From positions 34,462 to 98,461 of the forward strand of contig NZ_CALPDF010000014.1 of the NCBI RefSeq assembly GCF_943193175.1: a DNA stretch of 64,000 bases, in the 5' to 3' direction. The notes below the pieces were generated by a model. That model did no database searches and was not told the DNA's origin. It worked only from the letters and a program-made list of their open reading frames with translations. This DNA comes from Neobacillus muris. GTDB lineage: Bacteria > Bacillota > Bacilli > Bacillales > Cytobacillaceae. Shown here in pieces: positions 26,685 to 35,857 of the stretch (positions are counted from its first letter, which is position 1; the number at the start of each line of letters is the position of its first letter). Both the position numbers and the translations under genes were made by a program.

Positions 26685-27836
26685 ATGAATTTTGAATTGG
26701 ATGAAGATATTCTCTTGTTAAAAAAGAATGTCCGCGAATTTATTCAAACAGAAGTAGAAGAAGTTGCGATGGAAATTGAGGAGAACAACCAAATTCCGGA
26801 ACGGATTTTGAAGCAATCCAAGGAAATGGGGCTTTTTGGACTAAGTATACCGGAAGAATACGGCGGACTCGGTATTGGCATGGTCGGCAAATGTGCATTG
26901 TATGAAGAAATCGGGCAGACTCACAATGGCTATACGACGTTAATCGGGGCACATACTGGCATTGGTACTGTAGGAATAGTTGAAATGGGGAACGAACAGC
27001 AGAAGAAAAAATATCTCCCTGATATGGCATGCGGAGAGAAAATCGGCGCGTTTGCCTTAACGGAGCCAGAGGCAGGCTCCAATGCGGCCAATTTAAAGAC
27101 AACTGCCGTAAGAAAAGGCGGCAAATACATTTTGAATGGGACAAAGCATTATATTACGAATGCCACAGAAGCCAGTATTTTTACCGTTATGGCAGTAACC
27201 GACCCCGATAAAGGGGCCAAAGGAATCACCTCGTTTATTGTTGAAAAAGAATTCCCAGGTTTTCGTGTAGGTGCAGTAGAAAAGAAGATGGGATTACGGG
27301 GTTCCCATTCTGCTGAACTAATTTTTGAGGATTGTGAGGTACCTGCTGAAAATGTATTAGGTACCGAAGGTCAAGGCTATGTGAATGCATTGAAAATATT
27401 GGCGAATGGCCGGGCGGGGCTTGCATCGAGGAATCTTGGTTCGTGCCAGAAATTATTGGAAATGTCGACAAAATATGCGCTTGAACGTATTCAATTTGGT
27501 AAACCAATTATTAAAAATCAGGCTGTCAGCCATATGCTGGCTGAAATGGCTGTAGAAATCGAGTCATTGCGGTCCTTTACCTACCGGGTTGCCTGGATGG
27601 TCGACCAAGGAATGAAGGTTATTAAAGAAGCCGCCATGCTGAAACTTTATGGGTCAGAGGTCTATAATCGGGTGGCGGATAAAGCGGTGCAAATCCATGG
27701 CGGTCTGGGCTATATCGCGGACTATCCGATTGAGCGGTTTTATCGTGATGCCCGGATTACGAGGATATATGAGGGAACATCAGAAATCCAAAAGAACATC
27801 ATTGCAGCTCAACTTGAAAAAGAGTACAGCTATTGA
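26685..27836 (+). CDS. Acyl-CoA dehydrogenase (second of four)
   Basis: 383 residues, a canonical soluble acyl-CoA dehydrogenase. Motifs: [106 protein letters not shown], and the catalytic Glu in [10 protein letters not shown]. It is closest in look to short- or branched-chain enzymes (AcdA/BCAD type), though chain-length preference cannot be read. GGAGAGG precedes the ATG. It starts just after the pseudogene and is followed by a thiolase 28 bases on. Confidence 0.92.
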   Translation: MNFELDEDILLLKKNVREFIQTEVEEVAMEIEENNQIPERILKQSKEMGLFGLSIPEEYGGLGIGMVGKCALYEEIGQTHNGYTTLIGAHTGIGTVGIVEMGNEQQKKKYLPDMACGEKIGAFALTEPEAGSNAANLKTTAVRKGGKYILNGTKHYITNATEASIFTVMAVTDPDKGAKGITSFIVEKEFPGFRVGAVEKKMGLRGSHSAELIFEDCEVPAENVLGTEGQGYVNALKILANGRAGLASRNLGSCQKLLEMSTKYALERIQFGKPIIKNQAVSHMLAEMAVEIESLRSFTYRVAWMVDQGMKVIKEAAMLKLYGSEVYNRVADKAVQIHGGLGYIADYPIERFYRDARITRIYEGTSEIQKNIIAAQLEKEYSY

Positions 27837-27864
27837 TCAAGCTATAAAAGGGGGGATGAAGGCT

Positions 27865-29049
27865 GTGATCGGAGATATTGTCATTGTTAGTGCTGTACGT
27901 ACACCTGTGGGCAGATATGGGGGAGCACTCAAGACCTTAAATTCAGGGGATTTGGCTTCAATCGCTATAAAAGAAGCGGTGAAACGGGCTGGGATTCTTG
28001 CGGATCAAGTGGATGAAGTGATACTTGGGGAAGTCAGGCAGTCAACGGAGTCGTCCAATGTGGCCAGAGTGGCGGCATTGAGGGCTGGTGTACCACAAGC
28101 GGTTCCTGCGTTTACGATAAATCGGCTTTGTGCCTCTGGAATGCAGGCTGTTGCGTCTGCTGCACAGCAAATCGCTTTTGGCCAGGCGGAGATCGTCGTA
28201 GCCGGAGGCACAGAGAGCATGAGCAACGCGCCCATCTACCTGCGAAATTCCCGGTTTGGCGGAGATAATCCGAAACTGGTGGATTCCAATACGGAAGCAG
28301 GCCAGCAGCCAAAGGAGATTTATGGAAGTGATCTTGGCATGGGGATCACTGCAGAAAATGTCGCTGAACGGTTTTCTGTCACTCGAGAGGATCAGGATGC
28401 ATACTCCCTTATGAGTCAGCAGCGTGCCGCAGCAGCCATTAGGGATGGAAAGTTTAAGGAAGAAATTATCCCGGTTGAGATAAAAGGAAAAAAAACTTCC
28501 TTTATCGTCATGGAGGATGAACACCCAAGACCGGAAACCACTCTTGAAGGATTAAGCAAGCTTAAACCTGCATTTAAAGCAAATGGGACGGTTACAGCAG
28601 GCAATGCCTGCGGGAGAAATGACGGGGCATGTGCATTGGTGCTAACATCTTCCAGCCATGCGGAAAAATTAGGACTAAAACCATTGGCTAGGATTGTCGA
28701 TTGGACAGCGGTTGGCGTATCCCCTGAGATTATGGGGATTGGACCGGTGCCCGCGGTAAAAAAGCTGCTTGAACGTACGAAAATGGCCATTGACGATATC
28801 GACTTATTTGAATTGAATGAAGCTTTTGCCTCCCAGGCTTTGGCCGTTATTCGCGAGTTAGATTTAGATATTGAAAAAGTGAATGTGAATGGCGGTGCCA
28901 TTGCGCTTGGTCACCCGCTGGGAGCAACCGGGGCAAAAATCCTCACGACATTATTACATGAACTCTGGAGAAGCAGCAAAAGGCTAGGCATTGCTACTCT
29001 TTGCGTTGGCGGAGGGCAAGGGATGGCCATCATGGTAGAAAAAATTTAA
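27865..29049 (+). CDS. Thiolase (acetyl-CoA acyltransferase)
   Basis: Cleaves a 3-ketoacyl-CoA with CoA, the last beta-oxidation step. The 394 residues have the acylated cysteine in [13 protein letters not shown] (Cys89), GGTESMS, the active histidine in [15 protein letters not shown] and the second cysteine in LCVGGGQG. The frame is open far upstream inside the dehydrogenase gene; ATG 27856 sits right on the AAAAGGGGGG ribosome binding site, so the GTG at 27865, nine bases after the G run, is the most likely start. The operon ends here; promoter 2 and operator 2 follow. Confidence 0.92.
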   Translation: MIGDIVIVSAVRTPVGRYGGALKTLNSGDLASIAIKEAVKRAGILADQVDEVILGEVRQSTESSNVARVAALRAGVPQAVPAFTINRLCASGMQAVASAAQQIAFGQAEIVVAGGTESMSNAPIYLRNSRFGGDNPKLVDSNTEAGQQPKEIYGSDLGMGITAENVAERFSVTREDQDAYSLMSQQRAAAAIRDGKFKEEIIPVEIKGKKTSFIVMEDEHPRPETTLEGLSKLKPAFKANGTVTAGNACGRNDGACALVLTSSSHAEKLGLKPLARIVDWTAVGVSPEIMGIGPVPAVKKLLERTKMAIDDIDLFELNEAFASQALAVIRELDLDIEKVNVNGGAIALGHPLGATGAKILTTLLHELWRSSKRLGIATLCVGGGQGMAIMVEKI

Positions 29050-29081
29050 GGAATTTGGTGAAAATTGACGAAGGATGGATA

Positions 29082-29110
29082 TTGAATATTCTAAAAATTT
29101 CTAATATTAT
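29082..29110 (+). promoter_or_regulatory. Promoter of the second acyl-CoA catabolic operon
   Basis: TTGAAT at 29082-29087 and TATTAT at 29105-29110, 17 bases apart. Operator 2 starts 12 bases after the -10 box. Confidence 0.55.
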
Positions 29111-29121
29111 AAGGTTATTCG

Positions 29122-29141
29122 CATACTAACTAGTTAGTATG
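29122..29141. promoter_or_regulatory. Palindromic operator 2 (TetR type)
   Basis: CATACTAACTAGTTAGTATG is a perfect 20-base palindrome, 27 bases before the ATG of the third acyl-CoA dehydrogenase. It shares arm (CATAC/GTATG) and centre (ACYRGT) with operator 1 at 23144-23165. Size and symmetry fit a TetR dimer pair. Confidence 0.8.
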
Positions 29142-29168
29142 TTGAGCGAAAAAAGGGAGTGAATCGGA

Positions 29169-30374
29169 ATGAACTTTGATTATTCAGAAAAAGTGAAACA
29201 GTTACAGAAAAAAGTGAACGATTTTATGGATGAATATATTTACCCAAATGAAAAAGTGTATCATGAACAGCTTGACAAAAATGATCCATTCTCTAAAATT
29301 CCTCCGATCATGGAGGAACTAAAAGAAAAGGCTAAACAAGCTGGCCTTTGGAACTTATTTTTACCTGAAAGTGAGTATGGGGCAGGGCTGACCAATTTAG
29401 AATACGCCCCGCTTTGTGAGATTATGGGGCGTTCGGCGATTGCACCAGAAGTTTTTAACTGTGCAGCCCCTGATACCGGCAATATGGAAGTAATTGTCCG
29501 GTATGGGACAGAAGAACATAAGGAAAAATGGCTGAAGCCGCTCCTTAATGGTGAAATACGTTCTTGTTTTTCGATGACAGAGCCGGATGTCGCTTCTTCT
29601 GATGCGACGAATATTCAAGCAAGCATTATTCGCGATGGCGATGAGTACGTGATTAACGGCACAAAATGGTGGTCCTCCGGTGCAGGTGATCCCCGCTGTA
29701 AAATTGCTATTGTCATGGGTAAAAATGACCCAAATGCTCCAAGCCATGAGCAGCAGTCCATGATCCTGGTGCCATTGGATACCCCAGGGGTAAAAATTAA
29801 ACGGCTGCTGCCTGTTTTCGGCTATGATCATGCACCGCACGGCCATGCGGAAATTGAGTATAACAATGTACGGGTGCCCGCTTCTAATATTTTATGGGGT
29901 GAAGGGAAAGGGTTCGCCATCGCACAAGGGCGCCTTGGACCAGGGAGGATTCATCATTGCATGAGAACAATCGGTGCAGCCGAGCGGGCGCTTGAAGAAA
30001 TGTGTAAGCGTGTTCAGAGCCGGGTTGCCTTTGGCAAAAAACTTGCAGACCAAGGTGTCATCCAAGACTGGATTGCCGAAGCCAGAATTGACATTGAACA
30101 GGCCCGATTACTGACCCTTAAAGCAGCGTATATGATGGATACTGTTGGCAATAAGGAAGCGAAGGGTGAAATTGCCATGATTAAAGTGATTGCCCCGAAT
30201 ATGGCCTTAAAAATCATCGATCGGGCGATCCAAGCCTTTGGTGCAGCCGGTGTAAGTGAAGATACGCCACTTGCAGCCAGCTGGGCAAATATCCGCACAT
30301 TAAGACTTGCTGATGGTCCGGATGAAGTCCACAAACGGGCAATTGCCAGATATGAATTAAAAAAATATCGATAA
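29169..30374 (+). CDS. Acyl-CoA dehydrogenase (third of four), ACAD10/11-like
   Basis: 401 residues of the longer ACAD10/11-type group: [40 protein letters not shown] (the TEPDVASSD form is typical of this group), [34 protein letters not shown], and [16 protein letters not shown]. The usual catalytic Glu site reads [11 protein letters not shown], so Asp takes its place, as in other members of this subgroup. Related proteins accept long, branched or hydroxylated acyl-CoAs, but the substrate here is unknown. GGGAG precedes the ATG, which lies right behind operator 2. It starts an operon with an SDR and a thiolase. Confidence 0.9.
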   Translation: MNFDYSEKVKQLQKKVNDFMDEYIYPNEKVYHEQLDKNDPFSKIPPIMEELKEKAKQAGLWNLFLPESEYGAGLTNLEYAPLCEIMGRSAIAPEVFNCAAPDTGNMEVIVRYGTEEHKEKWLKPLLNGEIRSCFSMTEPDVASSDATNIQASIIRDGDEYVINGTKWWSSGAGDPRCKIAIVMGKNDPNAPSHEQQSMILVPLDTPGVKIKRLLPVFGYDHAPHGHAEIEYNNVRVPASNILWGEGKGFAIAQGRLGPGRIHHCMRTIGAAERALEEMCKRVQSRVAFGKKLADQGVIQDWIAEARIDIEQARLLTLKAAYMMDTVGNKEAKGEIAMIKVIAPNMALKIIDRAIQAFGAAGVSEDTPLAASWANIRTLRLADGPDEVHKRAIARYELKKYR

Positions 30375-30401
30375 TCATCATCGCCATAGGGGGAGAACAG
30401 G

Positions 30402-31175
30402 ATGCATATAAAAGAGCTATTTGATTTGACAGGGAAGGTTGCCATTGTGACAGGAGGCGGACGAGGTCTTGGCCAGCAAATCGCCGAGGGCTTTGCGGAA
30501 GCAGGCGCGAATGTGGTGGTATGTTCACGAAAGCTTGAAGCCTGTCAGGAAGTCAGTGAGGAATTGAAAAAACTTGGGGTAGAGAGCCTTGCCTTAAAAT
30601 GTGATGTTTCGAATCCTGAGGATGTTAAAGATGTAGTTGCCCAAACGATGGAGAAGTTTGGACGAATTGATATTCTAGTTAACAACAGCGGTGCTTCTTG
30701 GGGAGCTCCTGTTGAGGAAATGCCGCTTGAAGCTTGGCATAAGGTAATGAATGTCAATGCAACCGGAACGTTCCTGATGTCTCAAGAAGCAGGGAAAGTG
30801 ATGCTGAAGCAAAAATCAGGCAAAATCATCAACATCGCTTCTACTGCTGCATTAAAGGGTGGAGACCCGAGTGTGATGAATGCCATTGGCTATAACGCGA
30901 GTAAAGGGGCGGTCGTTTCCTTCACGAGAGATTTAGCCGTAAAATGGGGACCGCACGGCATCTATGTCAATGCTATTGCCCCAGGCTTTTTCCCAACCAA
31001 AATGTCAAAAGTACTGCTAGAAAAGGGCGGGGACGCGATACTCCAAGGAACCCCACTACGAAAATTTGGTTCCGATTCTGACCTAAAAGGAGTCGGACTA
31101 TTCCTTGCATCACCAGCCTCCGACTTCGTCACCGGAGATGTGATTGTAGTCGACGGCGGAGCCCATGTAAAGTAA
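30402..31175 (+). CDS. SDR oxidoreductase
   Basis: 257-residue short-chain dehydrogenase. Motifs: TGGGRGLGQQIAEGFAEAGA, CDVSNPEDV, ILVNNSGASWGAPVEEMP, the serine in INIASTAALKGG, Tyr-Lys in YNASKGAVVSF, and APGFFPTKMSK. Arg in CSRKLEA after strand 2 suggests NADP(H) preference, unlike the SDR at 24469. It resembles gluconate 5-dehydrogenase and 3-ketoacyl reductases; its place between an acyl-CoA dehydrogenase and a thiolase argues for a hydroxyacyl-CoA substrate. GGGGGAG precedes the ATG. Confidence 0.88.
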   Translation: MHIKELFDLTGKVAIVTGGGRGLGQQIAEGFAEAGANVVVCSRKLEACQEVSEELKKLGVESLALKCDVSNPEDVKDVVAQTMEKFGRIDILVNNSGASWGAPVEEMPLEAWHKVMNVNATGTFLMSQEAGKVMLKQKSGKIINIASTAALKGGDPSVMNAIGYNASKGAVVSFTRDLAVKWGPHGIYVNAIAPGFFPTKMSKVLLEKGGDAILQGTPLRKFGSDSDLKGVGLFLASPASDFVTGDVIVVDGGAHVK

Positions 31176-31176
31176 C

Positions 31177-31245
31177 GCATTAAAGTGACGGGGGACAGTC
31201 CCCCAGCAAAGCAATGCATTAAAGCAGTGGGGGACTGTCCCCCAC
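31177..31245. repeat. Tandem palindromic G/C-block repeat
   Basis: Two copies of a unit beginning GCATTAAAG and containing a strong palindrome: GGGGGACAGTCCCCC at 31190-31204 and GTGGGGGACTGTCCCCCAC at 31227-31245. It fills the gap between the SDR stop and the thiolase ribosome binding site. It resembles dispersed palindromic elements of Bacillus intergenic regions; it could also slow transcription into the thiolase gene. Confidence 0.75.
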
Positions 31246-31266
31246 TTGAAATAAGGGGGAGTTTGG

Positions 31267-32439
31267 ATGAAACGAGACGCGGTGATTGTTTCGGCTGTCA
31301 GGACGGCGATTGGCAGGCAGGGGAGTGCTTTAGCATCGGTGCCTGCGCATGTGCTTGGGGCTGAAGTTATTAAGGAAGCGGTTAAAAGGGCTAACATTAT
31401 GCCAGATTTGATTGAAGATGTAATTTTTGGGAATGTATTATCCGGCGGAGGAAATATTGCTAGATTAACTGCGTTACAGACCGGGCTTTCTATTGACATA
31501 CCCGGTTTAACAGTGGACCGCCAATGCGGTTCCGGCATTAATGCTATTAATCTCGCCGCACAGGCCATCCGTGCTGGAGACGGTGATGTCTTTGTAGCAG
31601 GGGGAACGGAGAGCATGTCGAGGGCGCCTTACCTAATGGAACGTCCGGAGAAAGCGTATAGCGCAGCACCGCCAAGCTTTAAAAAGTCACAGCTTTCACC
31701 GAAAGAAATCGGTGATCCGCCGATGGGCATTACGGCTGAAAATCTAGTAAAAAAATATCAGATCTCCAGAGAGGAACAAGACGAATTTGCTTTAAGGAGC
31801 CAGCAGCGAATGGCTGCCGCCATGGAAGAAGGGCGATTTGATGAGCAAATTGTTCCAATTACAATACCGGTTAGAAAAGGCGAGCCCATTGTTTTTAAAA
31901 CGGATGAACATCCAAGGCCGCAGACCACTTTTGAAGGGCTGGCAAAACTTCCGGCAGCATTTATGCAAGGCGGGACGGTAACAGCCGGCAACAGCTCAGG
32001 TTTAAATGATGCAGCCTCGGCACTGGTGATCATGTCACGGGAAAAAGCGGAAGAATTAAATCTAACGCCGCTTGCAGTAATCCGAGACTATGCTGTAGCT
32101 GGAGTGGACCCCAATATTATGGGAATCGGCCCGGTTCCGGCAGTGCGCAAGGTCTTGGCAAAATCCGGATTGGCATTAGACGATTTTGACCTCATCGAAA
32201 TCAATGAAGCTTTTGCCGCTCAAGTGCTCGCCTGTAACCGCGAATTGAATATGAATATGGAAAAAGTCAATGTCAATGGCGGTGCCATTGCCCATGGTCA
32301 TCCGCTTGGGGCAACGGGGGCCATTTTAACTACCAAAGCTTGCTATGAATTAAAGCGGACAGGCGGCAGGTATGCACTGATTACCGCATGCATCGGCGGC
32401 GGTCAAGGAATCGCCACCATTATCGAACGCGAATCCTAA
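31267..32439 (+). CDS. Thiolase (acetyl-CoA C-acetyltransferase family)
   Basis: 390 residues, a second thiolase of the cluster. The nucleophile is in [13 protein letters not shown] (Cys87), with [22 protein letters not shown], the histidine in [13 protein letters not shown] and the proton-transfer cysteine in [10 protein letters not shown]. It is about 45% similar by eye to the thiolase at 27865 in the motif regions but clearly not a recent duplicate, so the two probably handle different 3-ketoacyl-CoAs or successive rounds. A GGGGGAG site precedes the ATG at 31267. Confidence 0.92.
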   Translation: MKRDAVIVSAVRTAIGRQGSALASVPAHVLGAEVIKEAVKRANIMPDLIEDVIFGNVLSGGGNIARLTALQTGLSIDIPGLTVDRQCGSGINAINLAAQAIRAGDGDVFVAGGTESMSRAPYLMERPEKAYSAAPPSFKKSQLSPKEIGDPPMGITAENLVKKYQISREEQDEFALRSQQRMAAAMEEGRFDEQIVPITIPVRKGEPIVFKTDEHPRPQTTFEGLAKLPAAFMQGGTVTAGNSSGLNDAASALVIMSREKAEELNLTPLAVIRDYAVAGVDPNIMGIGPVPAVRKVLAKSGLALDDFDLIEINEAFAAQVLACNRELNMNMEKVNVNGGAIAHGHPLGATGAILTTKACYELKRTGGRYALITACIGGGQGIATIIERES

Positions 32440-32499
32440 AAAACAAAAGTGGTCATTAATGAGGTTGAAAACCTGGAAAAACGATCCAATGCAAAATTG

Positions 32500-32584
32500 A
32501 AAAGGGCAGGGAGTTGCTGGCAGTTTAAATCCATATTTTATCAAATGAGGAAAAAATAGTTTTGATTCCTGACCCTGCCTTTTT
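32500..32584 (+). terminator. Possible terminator with a long loop
   Basis: AAAAGGGCAGGG at 32500-32511 can pair with CCCTGCCTTTTT at 32573-32584, ending in T residues. The loop is about 60 bases, so formation is less certain than for a compact hairpin. Confidence 0.4.
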
Positions 32585-32605
32585 CAGCCGAAAGGAAATC
32601 ATCCT

Positions 32606-33187
32606 ATGAAGGATAAAATTATGGAATCAGGAATCTTGTTGTTCGATCAAAATGGTTTTAAATCTACTTCTATTCAAGATATTGTTCAGCTGCTGGGGGT
32701 AACAAAGGGGACATTTTATTACTACTTTAGCAGTAAAGAGGAATTGCTAAAGCAAATTCATTTGCAATATATCGAAGGCTTAATTGAGCAGCAGGAGGAA
32801 ATCCTGAAAAATCCTTCCTTTGATTTTCCTCGCAAGCTCTATGAAATTGTTTTTATGTTAATCCGTAATATCAAGACAAAGAGGCCAAGTGCCCGGATTT
32901 TTACAAGGGAAATGCGTCACTTGAGTGAAGTGAACATTAAAGAACTTAAAGAGAAACGAAATGAATTTCGCAGAAATACCCAAAAACTAATTGAACAGGG
33001 AATTGATCAAGGAGAAATCAAAAAGGGAATCCGGCCAGATATCCTGACGATGGGCATTTTGGGTATTACTAACTGGAGCTATTACTGGTATAACCCTTAT
33101 GGGGAAGTACCGGAAGAAAAAGTAGTGGAAATCTTTTTAGATCTTATTTTAAATGGCATTTCAAATAATGACAGCGTTTGCAACTGA
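32606..33187 (+). CDS. TetR-family transcriptional regulator of the acyl-CoA cluster
   Basis: 193 residues. The N-terminal helix-turn-helix is clear: ILLFDQNGFKSTSIQDIVQL then GVTKGTFYYYFSSKEELLKQ, the standard TetR DNA-binding pattern. The C-terminal ligand domain (PSARIFTREMRHLSEVNI) resembles the FadR/YsiA-like C domain of acyl-CoA-sensing regulators. It sits between a thiolase and an acyl-CoA synthetase in the same direction, so an acyl-CoA intermediate is the likely inducer and the palindromes at 23144 and 29122 its likely operators; this is inference. No copy of the operator is seen in front of the gene itself. Confidence 0.88.
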   Translation: MKDKIMESGILLFDQNGFKSTSIQDIVQLLGVTKGTFYYYFSSKEELLKQIHLQYIEGLIEQQEEILKNPSFDFPRKLYEIVFMLIRNIKTKRPSARIFTREMRHLSEVNIKELKEKRNEFRRNTQKLIEQGIDQGEIKKGIRPDILTMGILGITNWSYYWYNPYGEVPEEKVVEIFLDLILNGISNNDSVCN

Positions 33188-33218
33188 ATCTAAGAAACTG
33201 GAAAAGGAGAGAAGGAAT

Positions 33219-34889
33219 ATGTTAACTCTTCATTTTGAACATTGGCCCAAAATCTCAAAATCACTCGAGGTTCCCGCCACTTCATTATATGACAACCTTA
33301 AAGTCAGTGCGAGCCGTTATCCGGAACATACGGCCATCTTTTATTATGGAAGCACATTAACCTACCAGCAATTAGACGATGAGGTTAATGCTTTAGCCGG
33401 CTACTTGCAGCAGAAGCTCGGTGTCCAAACTGGTGAAAAGGTCCTGTTGTTTATGCAGAATTCTCCACAGTTTGTGATTGGCTATTATGCTATTTTGCGG
33501 GCAAATGCTGTAGTTGTCCCCATCAATCCAATGCTTGTAGCGGAAGAATTGGAATTCTATGTCCGAGATTGTGAGATTAAGACCGTTTTACTGGGTCAGG
33601 AATTATATGATCGTGTCCGCCCGCTTGTCGAAAAAACAACTCTGGAAAATCTGTTGATTGCAGCTTATTCCGATTACAAGGGAGAGGGGTTTGAGGCATT
33701 GCTGCCAAAAGAGGTTGAGGCAGATAGAGCAGTATTTTCCGAGCCGAACCACTATCTCTGGAATGAGGCCATTTCTGCGAATCTGATTCCATCAGCACAT
33801 ACAGCAACGGGTGACGACTTAACCTGTTTGCCATACACTTCCGGTACAACTGGGCTGCCAAAGGGCTGTATGCATACAAACCGCACCATTAATGCCAATA
33901 CGGTTGGAGCCTTTCACTGGTCTTCCTCCACGGCAAATGCGATGCACCTGATGACATTGCCGCTATTCCATGTAACCGGCATGGTTCACAGCATGCATAT
34001 GCCAATTTTCAGCGGCGGCACAATGGTGGTTATGACAAGATGGAACCGTGATGCTGCTGTTCAGCTCATCAAAAATTTAGGCTGTACGCACTGGGTGGCC
34101 ATCGCCACGATGATTGTCGATTTCCTGGCCAATCCCAACCTGAAAGCCGAGGATATTTCGTCCCTAGTTTCGATATCAGGTGGAGGTGCAGCATTGCCAG
34201 AAGCTGTCGGAGAAAAATTATTTCAGCTTACAGGCTTGCGCTTCGTAGAAGGATACGGGCTGTCTGAAACAATTGCCCAAACCCATTTCAATCCGCCTGA
34301 TCGTCCAAAAATGCAATGCCTGGGAATTCCATCCTTTGATGTAGACGCCCGAATTATTGATGCGTCAACAGGAAAGGAACTGGGTGTTGGCGAAGTCGGT
34401 GAAATTATTGTTAATGGACCACAGGTTATGGTTGGTTATTATAACCGTGATGATGAAAATCGCAGCGCGTTTATTGAAATGGACGGGAAAAAGTTCTTCC
34501 GCACAGGCGATATCGGCCGGTATGACGAAGAAGGATACTTCTTTATGGTCGACCGAGTGAAACGGATGATTAATGCTTCCGGTTTTAAGGTATGGCCAAC
34601 AGAAGTTGAATCCTATTTATACAAACATCCAGCCATTCAGCAGGCTTGTGTCGTTGGCGTGCCTGATCCAAGACGGGGTGAGACCGTTAAGGCATTTGTC
34701 ATACTAAACGAAGGCTACGAAGGCAAAATTACGGAAGACGAAATCATTGAATGGTCGAAGCAGCATATGGCCGCTTATAAATATCCTAGAATGATAGAAT
34801 TCAGAAAAGATTTCCCAATGACCTCCAGCGGAAAAATCCTCTGGCGGACACTCCAGGACGAAGAAAAGAAAAAAGCCGGAGTGCACTAA
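33219..34889 (+). CDS. Acyl-CoA synthetase (AMP-binding), first of two
   Basis: Activates a carboxylic acid to its CoA thioester using ATP. The 556 residues carry the phosphate-binding loop LPYTSGTTGLPKGCMHTN, the motif VEGYGLSETIAQTHFNP, the hinge FRTGDIGRYDEEGYFFMVDR and the C-terminal lysine region MTSSGKILWRTL. It looks like a medium/long-chain fatty acid or aryl acid ligase; substrate not predictable. The frame opens at 33153 within the TetR gene, but AAAGGAGAGAAGG precedes the ATG at 33219. The Liv transporter genes follow after 104 bases. Confidence 0.92.
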   Translation: MLTLHFEHWPKISKSLEVPATSLYDNLKVSASRYPEHTAIFYYGSTLTYQQLDDEVNALAGYLQQKLGVQTGEKVLLFMQNSPQFVIGYYAILRANAVVVPINPMLVAEELEFYVRDCEIKTVLLGQELYDRVRPLVEKTTLENLLIAAYSDYKGEGFEALLPKEVEADRAVFSEPNHYLWNEAISANLIPSAHTATGDDLTCLPYTSGTTGLPKGCMHTNRTINANTVGAFHWSSSTANAMHLMTLPLFHVTGMVHSMHMPIFSGGTMVVMTRWNRDAAVQLIKNLGCTHWVAIATMIVDFLANPNLKAEDISSLVSISGGGAALPEAVGEKLFQLTGLRFVEGYGLSETIAQTHFNPPDRPKMQCLGIPSFDVDARIIDASTGKELGVGEVGEIIVNGPQVMVGYYNRDDENRSAFIEMDGKKFFRTGDIGRYDEEGYFFMVDRVKRMINASGFKVWPTEVESYLYKHPAIQQACVVGVPDPRRGETVKAFVILNEGYEGKITEDEIIEWSKQHMAAYKYPRMIEFRKDFPMTSSGKILWRTLQDEEKKKAGVH

Positions 34890-34993
34890 TCAAATTGCTG
34901 GAGGACTGGCCGGCTCCGGTCTGCGCCTCCAAGCAAAATCAACTAAAAAGTTTAGTGCAGACAAAAGCAAAAAACCTAAAAAGGAGGCGCACT

Positions 34994-35857
34994 ATGGAAA
35001 TTCTGATTCAGCAGCTATTTAATGGATTAACCATCGGAAGTGTATACGCACTAGTCGCCTTAGGGTTAACACTCGTATACGGTATCCTCCATATACCCAA
35101 TTTTGCGCATGGCGCATTATACATGATGGGGGGATACATAACCTGGATGATGATGACCGATTTTGGGCTTCATTACTGGGTGGCGATCATTATTTCGATT
35201 ATTGTGGCAGGGCTGCTAGGGGTATTAATGGAAAGACTTGTATTTCACCCATTAAGAGAAGCGCCGCCCATTCACGATAAAATTGCAGCGATTGGGATCA
35301 TGTTGTTTTTGGAAGCGTTTGCTCAATATTATTGGGGAGCTGAATATCAAAGTATGCCGACGCCTTACGGCCAGGTAGTGCAAATATTTGGATTAACCTT
35401 AACGATGCAGCGAATTCTTATCGTGGTTTCGGCAGTTGTCGTCATGCTTCTGTTATATGTATTTTTGAAAAAAACCTTTATTGGATCGACCATAATTGCG
35501 ATGTCGCAGGACCGAGAAGGCGCTAACCTAGTTGGGATTAATACAAACAAAGTGGCCATGCTGACGTTTTTGATTTCAGGCGGGCTGGCTGCCATTGCTG
35601 CATCTCTATCGGCTCCTATTAATCTGGTATTCCCAGGAATGGGACAGCTGGTAATACTAAAAGCATTTGTCATCATTATTCTCGGAGGGATGGGCAGTAT
35701 CCCGGGAGCAATCGTTGGCGGCTATATTTTAGGCTTTAGCGAAAGCTTAGGGGCTACCTACATCTCTAATGATTATAAGGATATCATTGCCTTTATCATT
35801 CTCGTCATCATTCTAACGGTGAAACCAACAGGGTTGTTTTCAAGGGGGGGACATTAA
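34994..35857 (+). CDS. livH: Branched-chain amino acid-type ABC transporter permease LivH
   Basis: 287 residues with about eight membrane segments and the family opening QQLFNGLTIGSVYALVALGL, then PNFAHGALYMMGGY and the loop VGINTNKVAMLTFLISGGLA; FVIILGGMGSIPGAIVGGYI closes it. LivH/LivM transporters carry branched amino acids but also many aromatic and aliphatic acids; in this setting the substrate is more likely the acid degraded by the surrounding enzymes. Frame upstream to 34895 is ignored because AAGGAGG at 34981-34987 sits before the ATG at 34994. It overlaps livM by one base. Confidence 0.93.
   Translation: MEILIQQLFNGLTIGSVYALVALGLTLVYGILHIPNFAHGALYMMGGYITWMMMTDFGLHYWVAIIISIIVAGLLGVLMERLVFHPLREAPPIHDKIAAIGIMLFLEAFAQYYWGAEYQSMPTPYGQVVQIFGLTLTMQRILIVVSAVVVMLLLYVFLKKTFIGSTIIAMSQDREGANLVGINTNKVAMLTFLISGGLAAIAASLSAPINLVFPGMGQLVILKAFVIIILGGMGSIPGAIVGGYILGFSESLGATYISNDYKDIIAFIILVIILTVKPTGLFSRGGH

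Noticed and set aside
28042..28901. Two antisense frames of about 160 residues
   Set aside because: Both lie opposite the thiolase gene, which carries all catalytic motifs; no ribosome binding site or known family in the antisense frames.
31177..31245. Possible CRISPR or IS inverted repeat end
   Set aside because: Only two units, no spacers of equal length, no cas or transposase gene nearby; treated as a palindromic repeat instead.
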